In this document: positions 47,998-57,203 of the stretch, one piece after another
Numbering within the stretch: position 1 is the stretch's first letter
Layout: every line of letters starts with the position of its first letter
DNA from: Virgibacillus necropolis
Lineage (GTDB): Bacteria; Bacillota; Bacilli; Bacillales; Amphibacillaceae
Length of the DNA stretch: 64,000 nucleotides
Direction of reading: 5' to 3'
Assembly (NCBI RefSeq): GCF_002224365.1
Contig: NZ_CP022437.1
Location: 620,001 to 684,000 of the forward strand
Made by a program: the position numbers and the translations under genes
Notes under the pieces: model-generated
Databases searched by the model: none
What the model was told of the DNA's origin: nothing
Seen by the model: only the letters and a program-made list of their open reading frames with translations

Positions 47998-50900
47998 TTG
48001 AAGCTAGTAAGTACATCAGTTAAGCGCCCAGTTGGTGTCATCATGATCGTGCTCGCGATCCTCGCACTGGGTGTCGTTTCCCTTCGAAGTCTAACCATAG
48101 ATCTTTTTCCGGAAATTGAACTACCAATTGCGGTTGTAGCAACTACATACGAAGACGCAGCATCTCAGGAAGTTGAAAATTTAGTAAGTCGACCAATTGA
48201 ATCAGCAATCAGTTCTGTCGAAGGAGTAGAAACACTTCAATCCCAGTCACAATCCGGTTCGTCGCTAGTCATCATGATGTTTAGTAATGGCGTGGATTTA
48301 GATCAATCTTTAATCGATGTTAGGGAAAAAATTGATCAAGTTAAAAGCTTCCTACCAGAAGGGGCAGGAGATCCAAGTGTATTACGGTTCAGCCCGGATC
48401 AGCTGCCAGTCATGTGGGTTGGTCTAACTGGAAAAGATTCTGCAGCACTAACCGCCATTGCAGAAGATGAAATCGTGCCATACATGGAACGCCAAGCCGG
48501 TGTCGCGTCCGTCACAGTTGAAGGTGGAAAAGAGCGCGAAATACAGCTCATTCTGGATCAAGCAAAAATGCGCCAATACGGGGTGACAACACAAACCCTT
48601 GTCCAATCTCTGAATAGTACTAATCAATCGGCGTCAGCTGGAGCTGTTGATAAAGGAAATAAAGATCTACAAATACGAATTACTGGTGAATTAAAGTCGG
48701 TTGAAGACATTAACCAAACGATTATTCAGACTGAGTCAGGCGCAACAATCCATATTGATGATGTCGCTGAAGTGAGGGATACATTTAAAAAATCAAACTC
48801 ACTCACCCTAGTAAACGGAGAACCATCAATCGTATTATCCGTTATGAAAAAATCGGATGGGAATACGGTTGACGTCGCAACAAATATTAAAAGTAGCATA
48901 TCTGATTTGAATAAAGAACTTCCATCAGACGTGAATTTAGACGTCATTATTGATACATCTGAATTCATTGAAATGTCGATTAGTTCAGTTGTTCAAAATA
49001 TCATCATTGGAGGAATTATCTCCTTCTTTATTTTACTGTTATTTTTGAAAAGTTTACGTGCAACAATTGTTATTGGATTATCCATCCCAATCGCCATAAT
49101 CGCAACGTTTACACTGATGTATTTTACCGGCGAAACATTAAACGTCTTAACACTTGGTGGATTGGCGCTCGGAATTGGAATGATGGTCGACAGCTCAATC
49201 GTAATTTTAGAAAATATATACGCATATAGGCAAAAGGGATATAGCTTATATGAGTCAGCAACAAAAGGTGCATCTGAACTAGCACCAGCGGTTATCGCGT
49301 CAACTACCACAACATTGGTTGTATTTTTGCCAATCGTTTATGTAGAGGGTATTGCATCCGATTTATTTACGCCACTGGCACTTGCGGTTTCCTTTTCACT
49401 CATTGCCTCATTGGTTGTATCGGTGACACTAGTACCAATGCTTTCGTCAAAGTTACTGTCCAAAGCAATGGAGGATAAAGGGCGTCGCTACTGGTTTGAC
49501 CGCTTAATGGACCGTGTTTACGAAGGCTATCGCAGCGTATTGAAATGGGTTCTCAAACACAGGAAAACAACTGTTGTAGGAACGTTCCTTGCGATTGTTG
49601 CGAGTCTTGCACTATTCCCATTGATTGGTGCGGAATTTGTTCCATCATCAGACCAGGGACAAATCGAGATTCGTGTTGAAACGGAGCCCGGGAGCTCCCT
49701 CGAGCACACGGAAGCGATAGTGGAGGAAACAAATGATAAACTAACAGCGTATCAAGACGTGATGGAAACGAGCTATGTGAGTGTTGGTGGGGGAGGATTT
49801 GACCCGACAAGCACCAGTGTAAATACGGGAACATACACGATTCAATTAGTCCCATCAACCGATCGTGAGAAAACGACAACTGACATCGTGCAGGAAATGG
49901 ATCATGATTTACAATCGATTGTTGGAGCGGAAGTTACCGTAAGTGCCGTTGGAGGAGGACTTGGGACAGGTGATCCTGTTCAAATTCAATTAAATGGTCC
50001 TGAACATGAAGTTTTAACTGACCTATCGAATCAAGTCGTAAGCGTTATTTCAGAGGTGGATGGTGTATACAATCCAGAGTCATCTGCATCTAAAGGTGTA
50101 CCACAGATGAATTTGATCATTAATGAGGATAAAGCAGCAACCTATGGACTAACGGAGCAGCAAATAATTGGTCAAGTACAATTACAATTTACTGGCCAGG
50201 TTGCCACCCAGTTCCGTGAAGGCGGCAATGAAATGAATGTCGTACTACTGTATCCAGAAGACGAACGCAGTACCATCAATGATTTGCAGGATATGAAAAT
50301 TCAATCACCAACAGGCGCATCCATCCCACTCGAAACGGTAGCGCAATTTGAAGAGGTGCAAGGTCCAGTTACACTACTTCGTCAAAATCAACAAGCCCAA
50401 ATGAACGTGACTAGTGAAATAGTGGATCGTGACCTAGCAAGTGTTGTCGATGATATCGAAACAAAACTAAGCAACCTGAGTTTACCAGAAGGATATAGCT
50501 ATGAGATAGGCGGTCAAGCGCAAGACATGGCTGAATCATTCCGTGATCTATCCATTGCCTTGATATTCTCGATATTCCTAGTATACGCAGTAATGGCCGT
50601 ACAATTTGAGAACTTCCTATTCCCATTAATCATCATGTTCTCCATGCCAGCAACTGTCATCGGAGTCATGGTCGGCCTATTTATCACAGGTTTACCATTG
50701 AGTATTCCAGCCTTCATTGGGATCATCATGCTCGCCGGAATAGTCGTAAATAATTCAATTGTATTAGTCGACTATATCAACATTTTGCGGCGAAAAGGCG
50801 TCGATCGTTACGAAGCGATTCTAGAAGCGGGACCGAGTCGTTTGCGCCCAATTCTCATGACAACATTAACAACAATATTAGCGATGATTCCGTTAGCATT

Positions 50901-51084
50901 AGCACTAGGGGAAGGGGCAGAAACACAGCAGCCACTCGCAGTAACAATCATATTCGGACTCGGAATCTCAAGTATCTTTACACTACTATTGATCCCAGTC
51001 GTCTATACATTGCTAGATGATCTAACGGCGAAATTTACGAGACGGAAGAAAAGTAAAAGGGATGGTGCAGAAAACCTTTCGTAA
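47998..51084 (+). CDS. RND-family efflux transporter (AcrB/SwrC-like)
   Basis: 1028 residues from TTG 47998. Twelve membrane segments in two halves with two large outside loops. Transmembrane helix 4 has GGLALGIGMMVDSSIVILEN: the first Asp of the usual DD pair is kept and the second is Ser. Helix 10 has GIVVNNSIVLVDYIN. Closest known Gram-positive type is SwrC (YerP), which protects B. subtilis from surfactin. Proton-driven export of amphipathic compounds is the likely role; substrate is inference. Confidence 0.92.
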   Translation: MKLVSTSVKRPVGVIMIVLAILALGVVSLRSLTIDLFPEIELPIAVVATTYEDAASQEVENLVSRPIESAISSVEGVETLQSQSQSGSSLVIMMFSNGVDLDQSLIDVREKIDQVKSFLPEGAGDPSVLRFSPDQLPVMWVGLTGKDSAALTAIAEDEIVPYMERQAGVASVTVEGGKEREIQLILDQAKMRQYGVTTQTLVQSLNSTNQSASAGAVDKGNKDLQIRITGELKSVEDINQTIIQTESGATIHIDDVAEVRDTFKKSNSLTLVNGEPSIVLSVMKKSDGNTVDVATNIKSSISDLNKELPSDVNLDVIIDTSEFIEMSISSVVQNIIIGGIISFFILLLFLKSLRATIVIGLSIPIAIIATFTLMYFTGETLNVLTLGGLALGIGMMVDSSIVILENIYAYRQKGYSLYESATKGASELAPAVIASTTTTLVVFLPIVYVEGIASDLFTPLALAVSFSLIASLVVSVTLVPMLSSKLLSKAMEDKGRRYWFDRLMDRVYEGYRSVLKWVLKHRKTTVVGTFLAIVASLALFPLIGAEFVPSSDQGQIEIRVETEPGSSLEHTEAIVEETNDKLTAYQDVMETSYVSVGGGGFDPTSTSVNTGTYTIQLVPSTDREKTTTDIVQEMDHDLQSIVGAEVTVSAVGGGLGTGDPVQIQLNGPEHEVLTDLSNQVVSVISEVDGVYNPESSASKGVPQMNLIINEDKAATYGLTEQQIIGQVQLQFTGQVATQFREGGNEMNVVLLYPEDERSTINDLQDMKIQSPTGASIPLETVAQFEEVQGPVTLLRQNQQAQMNVTSEIVDRDLASVVDDIETKLSNLSLPEGYSYEIGGQAQDMAESFRDLSIALIFSIFLVYAVMAVQFENFLFPLIIMFSMPATVIGVMVGLFITGLPLSIPAFIGIIMLAGIVVNNSIVLVDYINILRRKGVDRYEAILEAGPSRLRPILMTTLTTILAMIPLALALGEGAETQQPLAVTIIFGLGISSIFTLLLIPVVYTLLDDLTAKFTRRKKSKRDGAENLS

Positions 51085-51104
51085 ATGAATCAAGGTCCGG
51101 TTGG

Positions 51105-51235
51105 GAGAGAACAGGACCCACTCGGGCCACAGATTCACATATTCGGGAGAGAAGTGTTCCAACTCAGGAGAGATTCAGTCAAGAAAGGGAGACAGGGACT
51201 CAAACTCGGGCGACGCAGACACCAAGTTTTACACT
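51105..51235. repeat. Degenerate tandem repeat of CTCGGGAGAGA units
   Basis: Units TTGGGAGAGA, CTCGGGCCACA, TTCGGGAGAGAA, CTCAGGAGAGATTCA, AAGGGAGACA and CTCGGGCGACGC recur about every 20-23 bases with diverged spacers. No ORF. Occupies the gap between the RND gene and the next gene. Confidence 0.55.
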
Positions 51236-51293
51236 ACCCCGTCAAGAGGAATATAATTTAACATATACAGAAAGATGAACGGAGGAAACAGTT

Positions 51294-51599
51294 ATGTCAT
51301 CATCACGAATAATGAGGTTAGTTACAGGGGGATTCGAAGCCTTTCTAGCCATTCCAATAATTGGTGGCCTATTCATCATGAGCCAGGGGTATATCCCACT
51401 GGTCATCATGTTTATCCTACATATCATCACATTAATGTTATCTAAAAACGATAATAGTCCAACTGTAGGTAGCATCATCGGTATCATAACGTCACTCATC
51501 GCTTGGATTCCGTTCGTTGGAATCACGATGCACATCATATCAGCGATTACGCTACTGATTACAGGGGCAATCTCTGATAACAACAGAATCAAAGAATAA
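51294..51599 (+). CDS. Small membrane protein, unknown family
   Basis: 101 residues preceded by GGAGG. Three to four hydrophobic segments (about 8-30, 34-48, 56-78 and 80-95), ending in a short charged tail. No recognised motif. Separated from the minus-strand exporter genes by a shared hairpin. Confidence 0.75.
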   Translation: MSSSRIMRLVTGGFEAFLAIPIIGGLFIMSQGYIPLVIMFILHIITLMLSKNDNSPTVGSIIGIITSLIAWIPFVGITMHIISAITLLITGAISDNNRIKE

Positions 51600-51602
51600 G
51601 CC

Positions 51603-51647
51603 ATAGAAAAACCGACTCGCAGCACTACATAAGTCGGTTTTTCTATG
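51603..51647. terminator. Bidirectional terminator
   Basis: ATAGAAAAACCGACT and AGTCGGTTTTTCTAT are perfect arms with T tracts on both strands. Serves the small membrane gene (+) and the ThrE-like genes (-). Confidence 0.9.
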
Positions 51648-52086
51648 ATTCCACACGTTTTCTCAATTGCTTTCGGATGATCTGATTAGCCACCTCTGAA
51701 AACATTAATCCAATTGCGATCCCGCCAGATAACAGCATAACTTTCGCTGACAACTGTACCGCTGTATAATAATCATTCTCCACGAAATTGCGCATTGCGT
51801 CATACGCTATCCCACCAGGTACAAGGGGAATAATTCCTGATACGATAAACACGATAATTGGCGTTTTAAAGACACGTGCACAAATTTGGCTCAGTACTGC
51901 AACTAGCATAGAAGCAAAGACCGTCGCTGGAACAACATCCATACCCCCGTCAGTGAGCATGTAGTACAAAATCCATCCGAACATTCCAACTAAGCCACAC
52001 TGAATCAAGGATTTTCTTGGCGCATTAAATAACACACCAAAACCAGCTGCGGCAACGAAACTAGTTACAAGATGTGCAGCAATCAT
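51643..52086 (-). CDS. Threonine/serine exporter, YjjB-type subunit
   Basis: 147 residues from ATG 52086 (GGAGG upstream). Four to five membrane segments with GIIPLVPGGIAYDAMRNFV, the signature of the ThrE C-terminal half (YjjB, DUF3815). Lies 24 bases after the YjjP-type gene. Together they equal one fused ThrE. Amino-acid or dicarboxylate export in relatives. Confidence 0.88.
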   Translation of the reverse strand: MIAAHLVTSFVAAAGFGVLFNAPRKSLIQCGLVGMFGWILYYMLTDGGMDVVPATVFASMLVAVLSQICARVFKTPIIVFIVSGIIPLVPGGIAYDAMRNFVENDYYTAVQLSAKVMLLSGGIAIGLMFSEVANQIIRKQLRKRVES

Positions 52087-52110
52087 GACCAACACTCCTC
52101 CCTTGAAAAA

Positions 52111-52854
52111 TTATATAAACGCAAACGCAACTGCAATTCCAGCACCAATCGCAAATGCAGTTAGAACAGCTTCAACACCTTTTGAAACACCAGCAACCAA
52201 ATGCCCAGCCATCAAATCGCGCACTGCATTTGTGATATGCAACCCTGGAACAAGTGGCATTACTGCACCAATAATAATCTTATCCATTTCTACGCCCACA
52301 CCACTTTGGATAAATAAAATAGCTAACATGCCAATGACGAAGGACGCAATGAACTCGGCGATGAAGCGAATTTCTACTAACCGAGCAAAAAACAGCATTA
52401 CAACATACCCAATTCCGCCTGCTACTAAAGATGGAATAAAGTCTGGCCACGTACCACCGAACATAATGGTGAAACATCCAGCAACAAAAGCAGCAGCGAT
52501 AATTTGAATCCAACCTGCAAACTCAAGTCTAGCCTGGTCTACGTCTTCCAGCAATAACAATGCTTCTGATAAGACCAATTCATCCCCGGTTAATTTCCTT
52601 GAAATACTGTTAACTTCTGCAATTTTATGTAAATCCGTCGAACGCTTGGAAATTCGAATAAAGTTTGTCTTTTCCACACGATCAACGGAAAAGATAATCC
52701 CAGTTGGCGTCGCATAACTTTGTGCATTTGATAACCCATAGGATACCGCAATCCGGTTCATCGTATCCTCCACCCGATACGTCTCCGCACCACTCTCAAG
52801 CATGATTTTGCCTGCAAGCATACAGACCTTTGCAATGGAAACATCCATATTCAT
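52111..52854 (-). CDS. Threonine/serine exporter, YjjP-type subunit
   Basis: 247 residues from ATG 52854 after AAAGGTGG. The cytoplasmic N-half carries LLESGAETYRVEDTM-like (here MLESGAETYRVEDTMNRIA) and TPTGIIFSV. The C-half has five membrane segments and GAVMPLVPGLHITNAVRDL, the ThrE signature that recurs in the partner. Upstream in-frame GTG 52863 lies in the ribosome site. Confidence 0.9.
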   Translation of the reverse strand: MNMDVSIAKVCMLAGKIMLESGAETYRVEDTMNRIAVSYGLSNAQSYATPTGIIFSVDRVEKTNFIRISKRSTDLHKIAEVNSISRKLTGDELVLSEALLLLEDVDQARLEFAGWIQIIAAAFVAGCFTIMFGGTWPDFIPSLVAGGIGYVVMLFFARLVEIRFIAEFIASFVIGMLAILFIQSGVGVEMDKIIIGAVMPLVPGLHITNAVRDLMAGHLVAGVSKGVEAVLTAFAIGAGIAVAFAFI

Positions 52855-52920
52855 ACGACACACCCACCTTTCCCAAAAAAAACCCGTACATCCGTTATTG
52901 TGCGATTATTATACCACAAA

Positions 52921-52974
52921 AGGGGACAGTCCCCCACCACGCTAACGCATTAGTGTAATGGGGGACTGTCCCCT
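52921..52974. repeat. Perfect 16-bp inverted repeat
   Basis: AGGGGACAGTCCCCCA and TGGGGGACTGTCCCCT with a 22-base spacer. Each arm is itself nearly palindromic (GGGGACAGTCCCC). Such GGGGACAGTCCCC elements recur in Bacillaceae intergenic DNA. Lies between two minus-strand genes. Confidence 0.7.
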
Positions 52975-53000
52975 CTTAAAAGTATGTAGCGGCACCAACT

Positions 53001-53426
53001 TTAGTGTTCATATAAAATTGTTTGGGCAATACCGATAAAATATTCTGATTCATCGATTATATGATTGATAACTGTTTTGGCCATTTGATTATCAACTACC
53101 ACCTTGCTTTCTGACTTTATTTTCCGGCAAAACTCGATGAACGCGACGCTCTCCTGCAAACAAAATGAAGCTAACTCCAACACCTGCTGAGACAGTTGCG
53201 GTGAAATTTGGTTCTTGCTCCGAACTACCGACTCAATAAATCGAGTCACATGCTGTTTTGTTGTCGTCAAAACGTCTTCCCAACGCTTCAAACTCTCCAC
53301 AAAATCCTGCTCTAAATTAGGCAATAACTCCCGGATCACAACCGTATGCTCTGCTTCTTGCTCTTTCCAAAACTCCGACTCATCCAGCACACGCAAGGGC
53401 CACTGGTTCCCATAATAATATTGCAC
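53001..53426 (-). CDS. DUF2935-like helical protein
   Basis: 141 residues from GTG 53426 (AGAAGGGG nine bases upstream). All-helical. The motif ESEFWKEQEAEHTVVIREL resembles the metal-binding first helix of DUF2935 proteins, and a second helix holds LASFCLQESVAFIEFCRKI. Shorter than the usual two-repeat DUF2935 protein, so it may be a single-repeat form. Function unknown. Confidence 0.65.
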   Translation of the reverse strand: MQYYYGNQWPLRVLDESEFWKEQEAEHTVVIRELLPNLEQDFVESLKRWEDVLTTTKQHVTRFIESVVRSKNQISPQLSQQVLELASFCLQESVAFIEFCRKIKSESKVVVDNQMAKTVINHIIDESEYFIGIAQTILYEH

Positions 53427-53650
53427 GCTGCCCAACCCCTTCTATGAAAAAATTCACATCTATAAAATCTATGTAAGGATTAGCTTTTTCATGTTACAAA
53501 AAGTTCTCAAGCTAAAAAATATTACGCGGCTTATTTAATCACGCGTTATCACCGAATAATCGCACACCACCACGCAACAGTATACAAGTTGCACACACTT
53601 GACATCTTTCGCTATAATCAAAGGTACTATATATTCGCTAGGAGAATCCT

Positions 53651-54727
53651 ATGTTTAACTACGTTGATCTATCTGTCGCGTTTCTTATTGCATTACTATC
53701 AACTTATTTATTAACCTATCCAGTCAAGAAACTAGCAATCAAACTTAAAATAATGGACTTTCCAAATCATCGAAAAATCCATAAGGCAATAACACCAAAG
53801 CTTGGAGGGCTCGCCATCTTTCTTGGTGTAATTTTGGCAGGCCTATACTTACAACCACAACATGAGCATCTACCAGAGATATTTTTGGGGGCAGTTGTGA
53901 TCCTACTGACAGGTGCAATTGACGACAAATACCAAGTAAGACCCGTCATCAAACTAACTGGTCAACTGATTGCAGCATCATTTCTCATTTCGTCAGGACT
54001 CATCATAGACAAAATAACGATACCATTCTTCGGTATGATTGATTTGGGGCTCGTGAGCGTACTAGTCACTGTTTTATGGGTGGTCGGTATCACAAATGCT
54101 ATCAACCTAATAGACGGCCTTGACGGATTAGCAACGGGTGTATCCACAATCGCCTTAATTAGTATGTTTATCATGGCCATCATTGATTTTCAGCTAGTGA
54201 CGGCATACATTTGTATCTTATTAATCGGTGCCAACATCGGATTCCTATTTCACAACTTTTACCCGGCCAAAATATACATGGGCGACACTGGGTCAAATTT
54301 TCTCGGCTATTCTATTGCTGTGGTATCCATGCTTGGACTGTTTAAAAACATCACATTATTTAGCTTTATTATCCCAGTCATCGTACTAGCTGTGCCAATT
54401 TTTGATACACTATTTGCTATCGTTCGCCGCGCATATAATAAAGAAAATATCATGCTTGCCGATAATAAACATATACACTACCGATTACTAAATGCAGGCT
54501 ATAGCCATCGCAAATCTGTATTGATTATCTATGCATTTAGTGCGCTATTTGGGTGCATGGCTATCCTGTTTTCGAATGCGAAACTTTATGTCACGCTTCT
54601 TGTCGCTATACTTGTGCTGCTAATTATCCACATTTTCGCTGAATTCGCTGGATTAGTTTTGCACGGAAAAAGACCAGTAGTTGATTCAATTAAAAAAGCA
54701 ACAAAGAAACGTAAAAAAAATCGTTAA
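53651..54727 (+). CDS. tagO: Undecaprenyl-phosphate GlcNAc-1-phosphate transferase (TagO/WecA), paralogue 1
   Basis: 358 residues with about ten membrane helices. Catalytic motifs: GAIDDKYQVRP, NAINLIDGLDGLATG, YMGDTGSNFLGY and the UDP-HexNAc loop HIHYRLLNAGYSHRK. Starts wall teichoic acid or another lipid-linked glycan by moving GlcNAc-1-P to undecaprenyl phosphate. The C-terminus is very basic. A second paralogue lies 5 kb downstream; which is the housekeeping TagO cannot be told. Confidence 0.93.
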   Translation: MFNYVDLSVAFLIALLSTYLLTYPVKKLAIKLKIMDFPNHRKIHKAITPKLGGLAIFLGVILAGLYLQPQHEHLPEIFLGAVVILLTGAIDDKYQVRPVIKLTGQLIAASFLISSGLIIDKITIPFFGMIDLGLVSVLVTVLWVVGITNAINLIDGLDGLATGVSTIALISMFIMAIIDFQLVTAYICILLIGANIGFLFHNFYPAKIYMGDTGSNFLGYSIAVVSMLGLFKNITLFSFIIPVIVLAVPIFDTLFAIVRRAYNKENIMLADNKHIHYRLLNAGYSHRKSVLIIYAFSALFGCMAILFSNAKLYVTLLVAILVLLIIHIFAEFAGLVLHGKRPVVDSIKKATKKRKKNR

Positions 54728-54750
54728 CCATGCAAAAGTCTACATTTTTT

Positions 54751-54833
54751 TAGAAAACTTGGTTTATCGCCAAGCTTTAATGGCGAAAGCCTTAGTTGCA
54801 CTGATACTGATATCCATTAAAAATTTATACTTG
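54751..54833. repeat. R1 dispersed repeat, inverted copy
   Basis: Reverse complement of the 24950 and 38690 copies: TAGAAAACTTGGTTTATCGC, CAAGCTTTAATGGCG, CCTTAGTTGCACT, ending TTATACTTG. Confidence 0.72.
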
Positions 54834-54932
54834 TTTATTAGTGCAATAAAAACAATAAAAAAGGACACGATTAATTTACTTCCTGTCAGTTGTCTTATAT
54901 GATGAAAGAAACTAGTAACGTGGAGGTGTAAA

Positions 54933-55715
54933 ATGGACAAGCAATCAAGGTGGAAAAAGGTAATAATTATAGCCAATATTCTTAGTGTCATTGTCATAAT
55001 TTCAATTATATTACTACATAACTACAATTCACAAAACACCCTCCAACAAGAACCTACAAAAGAAAAAATTAAAAATATAGATCAAGCCCCTAAAAAGGCA
55101 GAAATACATGTTACAAAAATTGATATAAATGATTTTAAGTTTTTTAAAGAAAAAATGGTAACCGATACAATGACACTCGCTGAACAAGAAGAGGAAAAAG
55201 AACTAGAGGAAGTAAGTACAGAAGAAGAGATTGTAGAAGAAGTTGTTGAGGATTCTGATGATAATTATGTCCAAGAGGATTCAGGCTATGAATCAACCTC
55301 GGAATCACATACTTCAAACTATCAAGAATCATCTGGTACTAATTATAATTATGATAGCTCAACTGAACCTAAAAATGATAAACGGTCTGCTGAAAAGAAT
55401 AATGTAAGTTCAACGAAAAAGAAGACCAAAAAAGATACACCCGACAATGATAAGGAAACGACAGAGAAAGAAACTATTATAGAGGAAGAAAATCAACAAA
55501 CTGGGGAAAAAGAAAATCAAGATACGGGTAGTGAAAAATTAGAAGACCCAACTGAAGACACAAATGAAGGTACAGAATCAGGGGATGACGGTGGGTCGGA
55601 GGAAGACGAAACAAAAAAAGATGAGGGAACACCATCAGATGATGGGAAAAAAGATGACCCAGAGGAACCAGATCAACCAATAGAAGGCGAGGAACAGAAA
55701 CAAACGGTTCAATAA
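54933..55715 (+). CDS. Membrane-anchored acidic low-complexity protein
   Basis: 260 residues preceded by GTGGAGGTG. One N-terminal membrane helix (about 9-29) and a short region with DINDFKFFKEKM. Then about 180 residues dominated by Glu, Asp, Lys, Ser, Thr, Gly and Gln (EEEIVEEVVEDSDD, DGGSEEDETKKDEG). Probably extracytoplasmic and disordered. No catalytic motif. Its site between tagO and an acyltransferase suggests a wall-related role, which is inference only. Confidence 0.75.
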   Translation: MDKQSRWKKVIIIANILSVIVIISIILLHNYNSQNTLQQEPTKEKIKNIDQAPKKAEIHVTKIDINDFKFFKEKMVTDTMTLAEQEEEKELEEVSTEEEIVEEVVEDSDDNYVQEDSGYESTSESHTSNYQESSGTNYNYDSSTEPKNDKRSAEKNNVSSTKKKTKKDTPDNDKETTEKETIIEEENQQTGEKENQDTGSEKLEDPTEDTNEGTESGDDGGSEEDETKKDEGTPSDDGKKDDPEEPDQPIEGEEQKQTVQ

Positions 55716-55767
55716 AATCAAAGTTAAAAGTAAACTAAATGAAATTGGCTGATAGAACAACGACTTA

Positions 55768-55798
55768 AAAAACTTTATCTCTGGATAGGGTTTTTTTA
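55768..55798 (+). terminator. Terminator after the acidic protein gene
   Basis: AAACTTTATC / GATAGGGTTT stem with G-U pairs and T7. Confidence 0.68.
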
Positions 55799-55966
55799 TC
55801 TGTTCTTTACAAGCGAACCCCCATCCAAATTAAAGCAATAACGTATTTTTATATCATATAAACGAGGTTTAAACTCATAATAAGAAAGGGTATAAGCAAA
55901 TTAGTTCTAATATTACATATGGAAAGTCTATTAATTACGGGGTCTAGACAGAGGAAGTGTAATGGA

Positions 55967-57082
55967 GTGGAACGTAATTATAGTATTGATTTTGTAAAGT
56001 TCTTCGCAATATTTTTTGTAGTAATAATTCATACAAATACAGTTAGTGGAATTGAAGTTGAAAATATGAGTGGGAGTAGAATAGACTTCCTCATTGATTC
56101 ATTTGCTCGCTTTGCTGTACCATTTTTCTTTATCACATCTGGATACTTATTTATGCAAAAAATGATTAGTATCCATAATAACAATGATGGATCTGCATTC
56201 AAAAAGCAGTTAGCATACTTTAAAAAATATATAATAAAGCTGGTAAATCTCTATATTTCATGGTTTGTTTTCTACTTTCTATTTGAGCTGTGGATAAATT
56301 TTATTGAAACTGAGAAAAACATGGAAGCACTTTCATCCATGTTCAAGGAATTTATAGCGGGTTTTAGCCTTATTGACATTATATATTATGGATCTAATGC
56401 TCCACAACAACACTTATGGTTTTTGTTGGCTCTGATATGGTCGATTATAATCGTATTTATTTTTGTAAAGCTAAGATTATTGAAGATACTATTTGTCATC
56501 AGTATTTTTCTGCATATTTATGGACTGCTTGGACAATCCTATTCCATGTTTTATGAAGTTTCTTATAACACACGGGATGCTTTGTTCTTTGGTTTATTTT
56601 ATATAGCCTTAGGTGCAATATTTGCTAAATTTAATGAGCCAATTAAAGTGTTTGCAAATAGGATACTAAATATAGAGTATATACTTTTTCTGGTTGTTTT
56701 ATCATTTCTACAAGTAATGGAATCCTTCGTAACCATGAAAATGTTGAACGGTAATGGACAAAATTACTTTATAGCAACTATTCCTCTGATTATTGTTTTA
56801 TTCCTGGCTTTCATAAAACATCCTAATGTAGGCAAAGGCTCATTTATATCAAAGATAGGTGCAAATGCGGTAGGGATTTATGTATCTCACATATTTATAA
56901 TGGAAATTATCCGGCATTCCATGTACCGATTTGGTTTAAGTGAATTCCAAGGTACTGTTTTATGGAGAATAATATTCACACCGGCAGTATTTATCATCGC
57001 ATACTTTTTCTATGCTGGACTTCAGAAGGGAAAACCAAGATTGAAAACATTCTTCCGTCAACACGTATATCAATCCAAATAA
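55967..57082 (+). CDS. Acyltransferase 3 family membrane protein, copy 1
   Basis: 371 residues from GTG 55967, nine bases after GAGGAAG; ATG 55919 is possible but has no ribosome site. About ten membrane helices. Motifs SIDFVKFFAIFFVVIIHTNT with the active-site His, FARFAVPFFFITSGYLF and AVGIYVSHIFIMEI. Family members O-acetylate polysaccharides or peptidoglycan. No SGNH domain is attached. Confidence 0.88.
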   Translation: MERNYSIDFVKFFAIFFVVIIHTNTVSGIEVENMSGSRIDFLIDSFARFAVPFFFITSGYLFMQKMISIHNNNDGSAFKKQLAYFKKYIIKLVNLYISWFVFYFLFELWINFIETEKNMEALSSMFKEFIAGFSLIDIIYYGSNAPQQHLWFLLALIWSIIIVFIFVKLRLLKILFVISIFLHIYGLLGQSYSMFYEVSYNTRDALFFGLFYIALGAIFAKFNEPIKVFANRILNIEYILFLVVLSFLQVMESFVTMKMLNGNGQNYFIATIPLIIVLFLAFIKHPNVGKGSFISKIGANAVGIYVSHIFIMEIIRHSMYRFGLSEFQGTVLWRIIFTPAVFIIAYFFYAGLQKGKPRLKTFFRQHVYQSK

Positions 57083-57203
57083 TTATTCTTTAACGAACGG
57101 CATTATAACTCAATTAATAGAAAAGTAAAATTGCGAAAAGGCGTGAGTTTTGGTATAAAAGAGGGATAACATAAAAAGAAGGTTATAAAAAAGGAGTCGA
57201 AGC

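Noticed and set aside
49993-50240. Possible frameshift in the RND gene
   Set aside because: The frame is continuous over 1028 codons and all expected membrane segments are present.
51105-51235. CRISPR array
   Set aside because: Units are diverged, spacers are irregular and no cas genes are near; the same applies to the 20-base R3 repeats.
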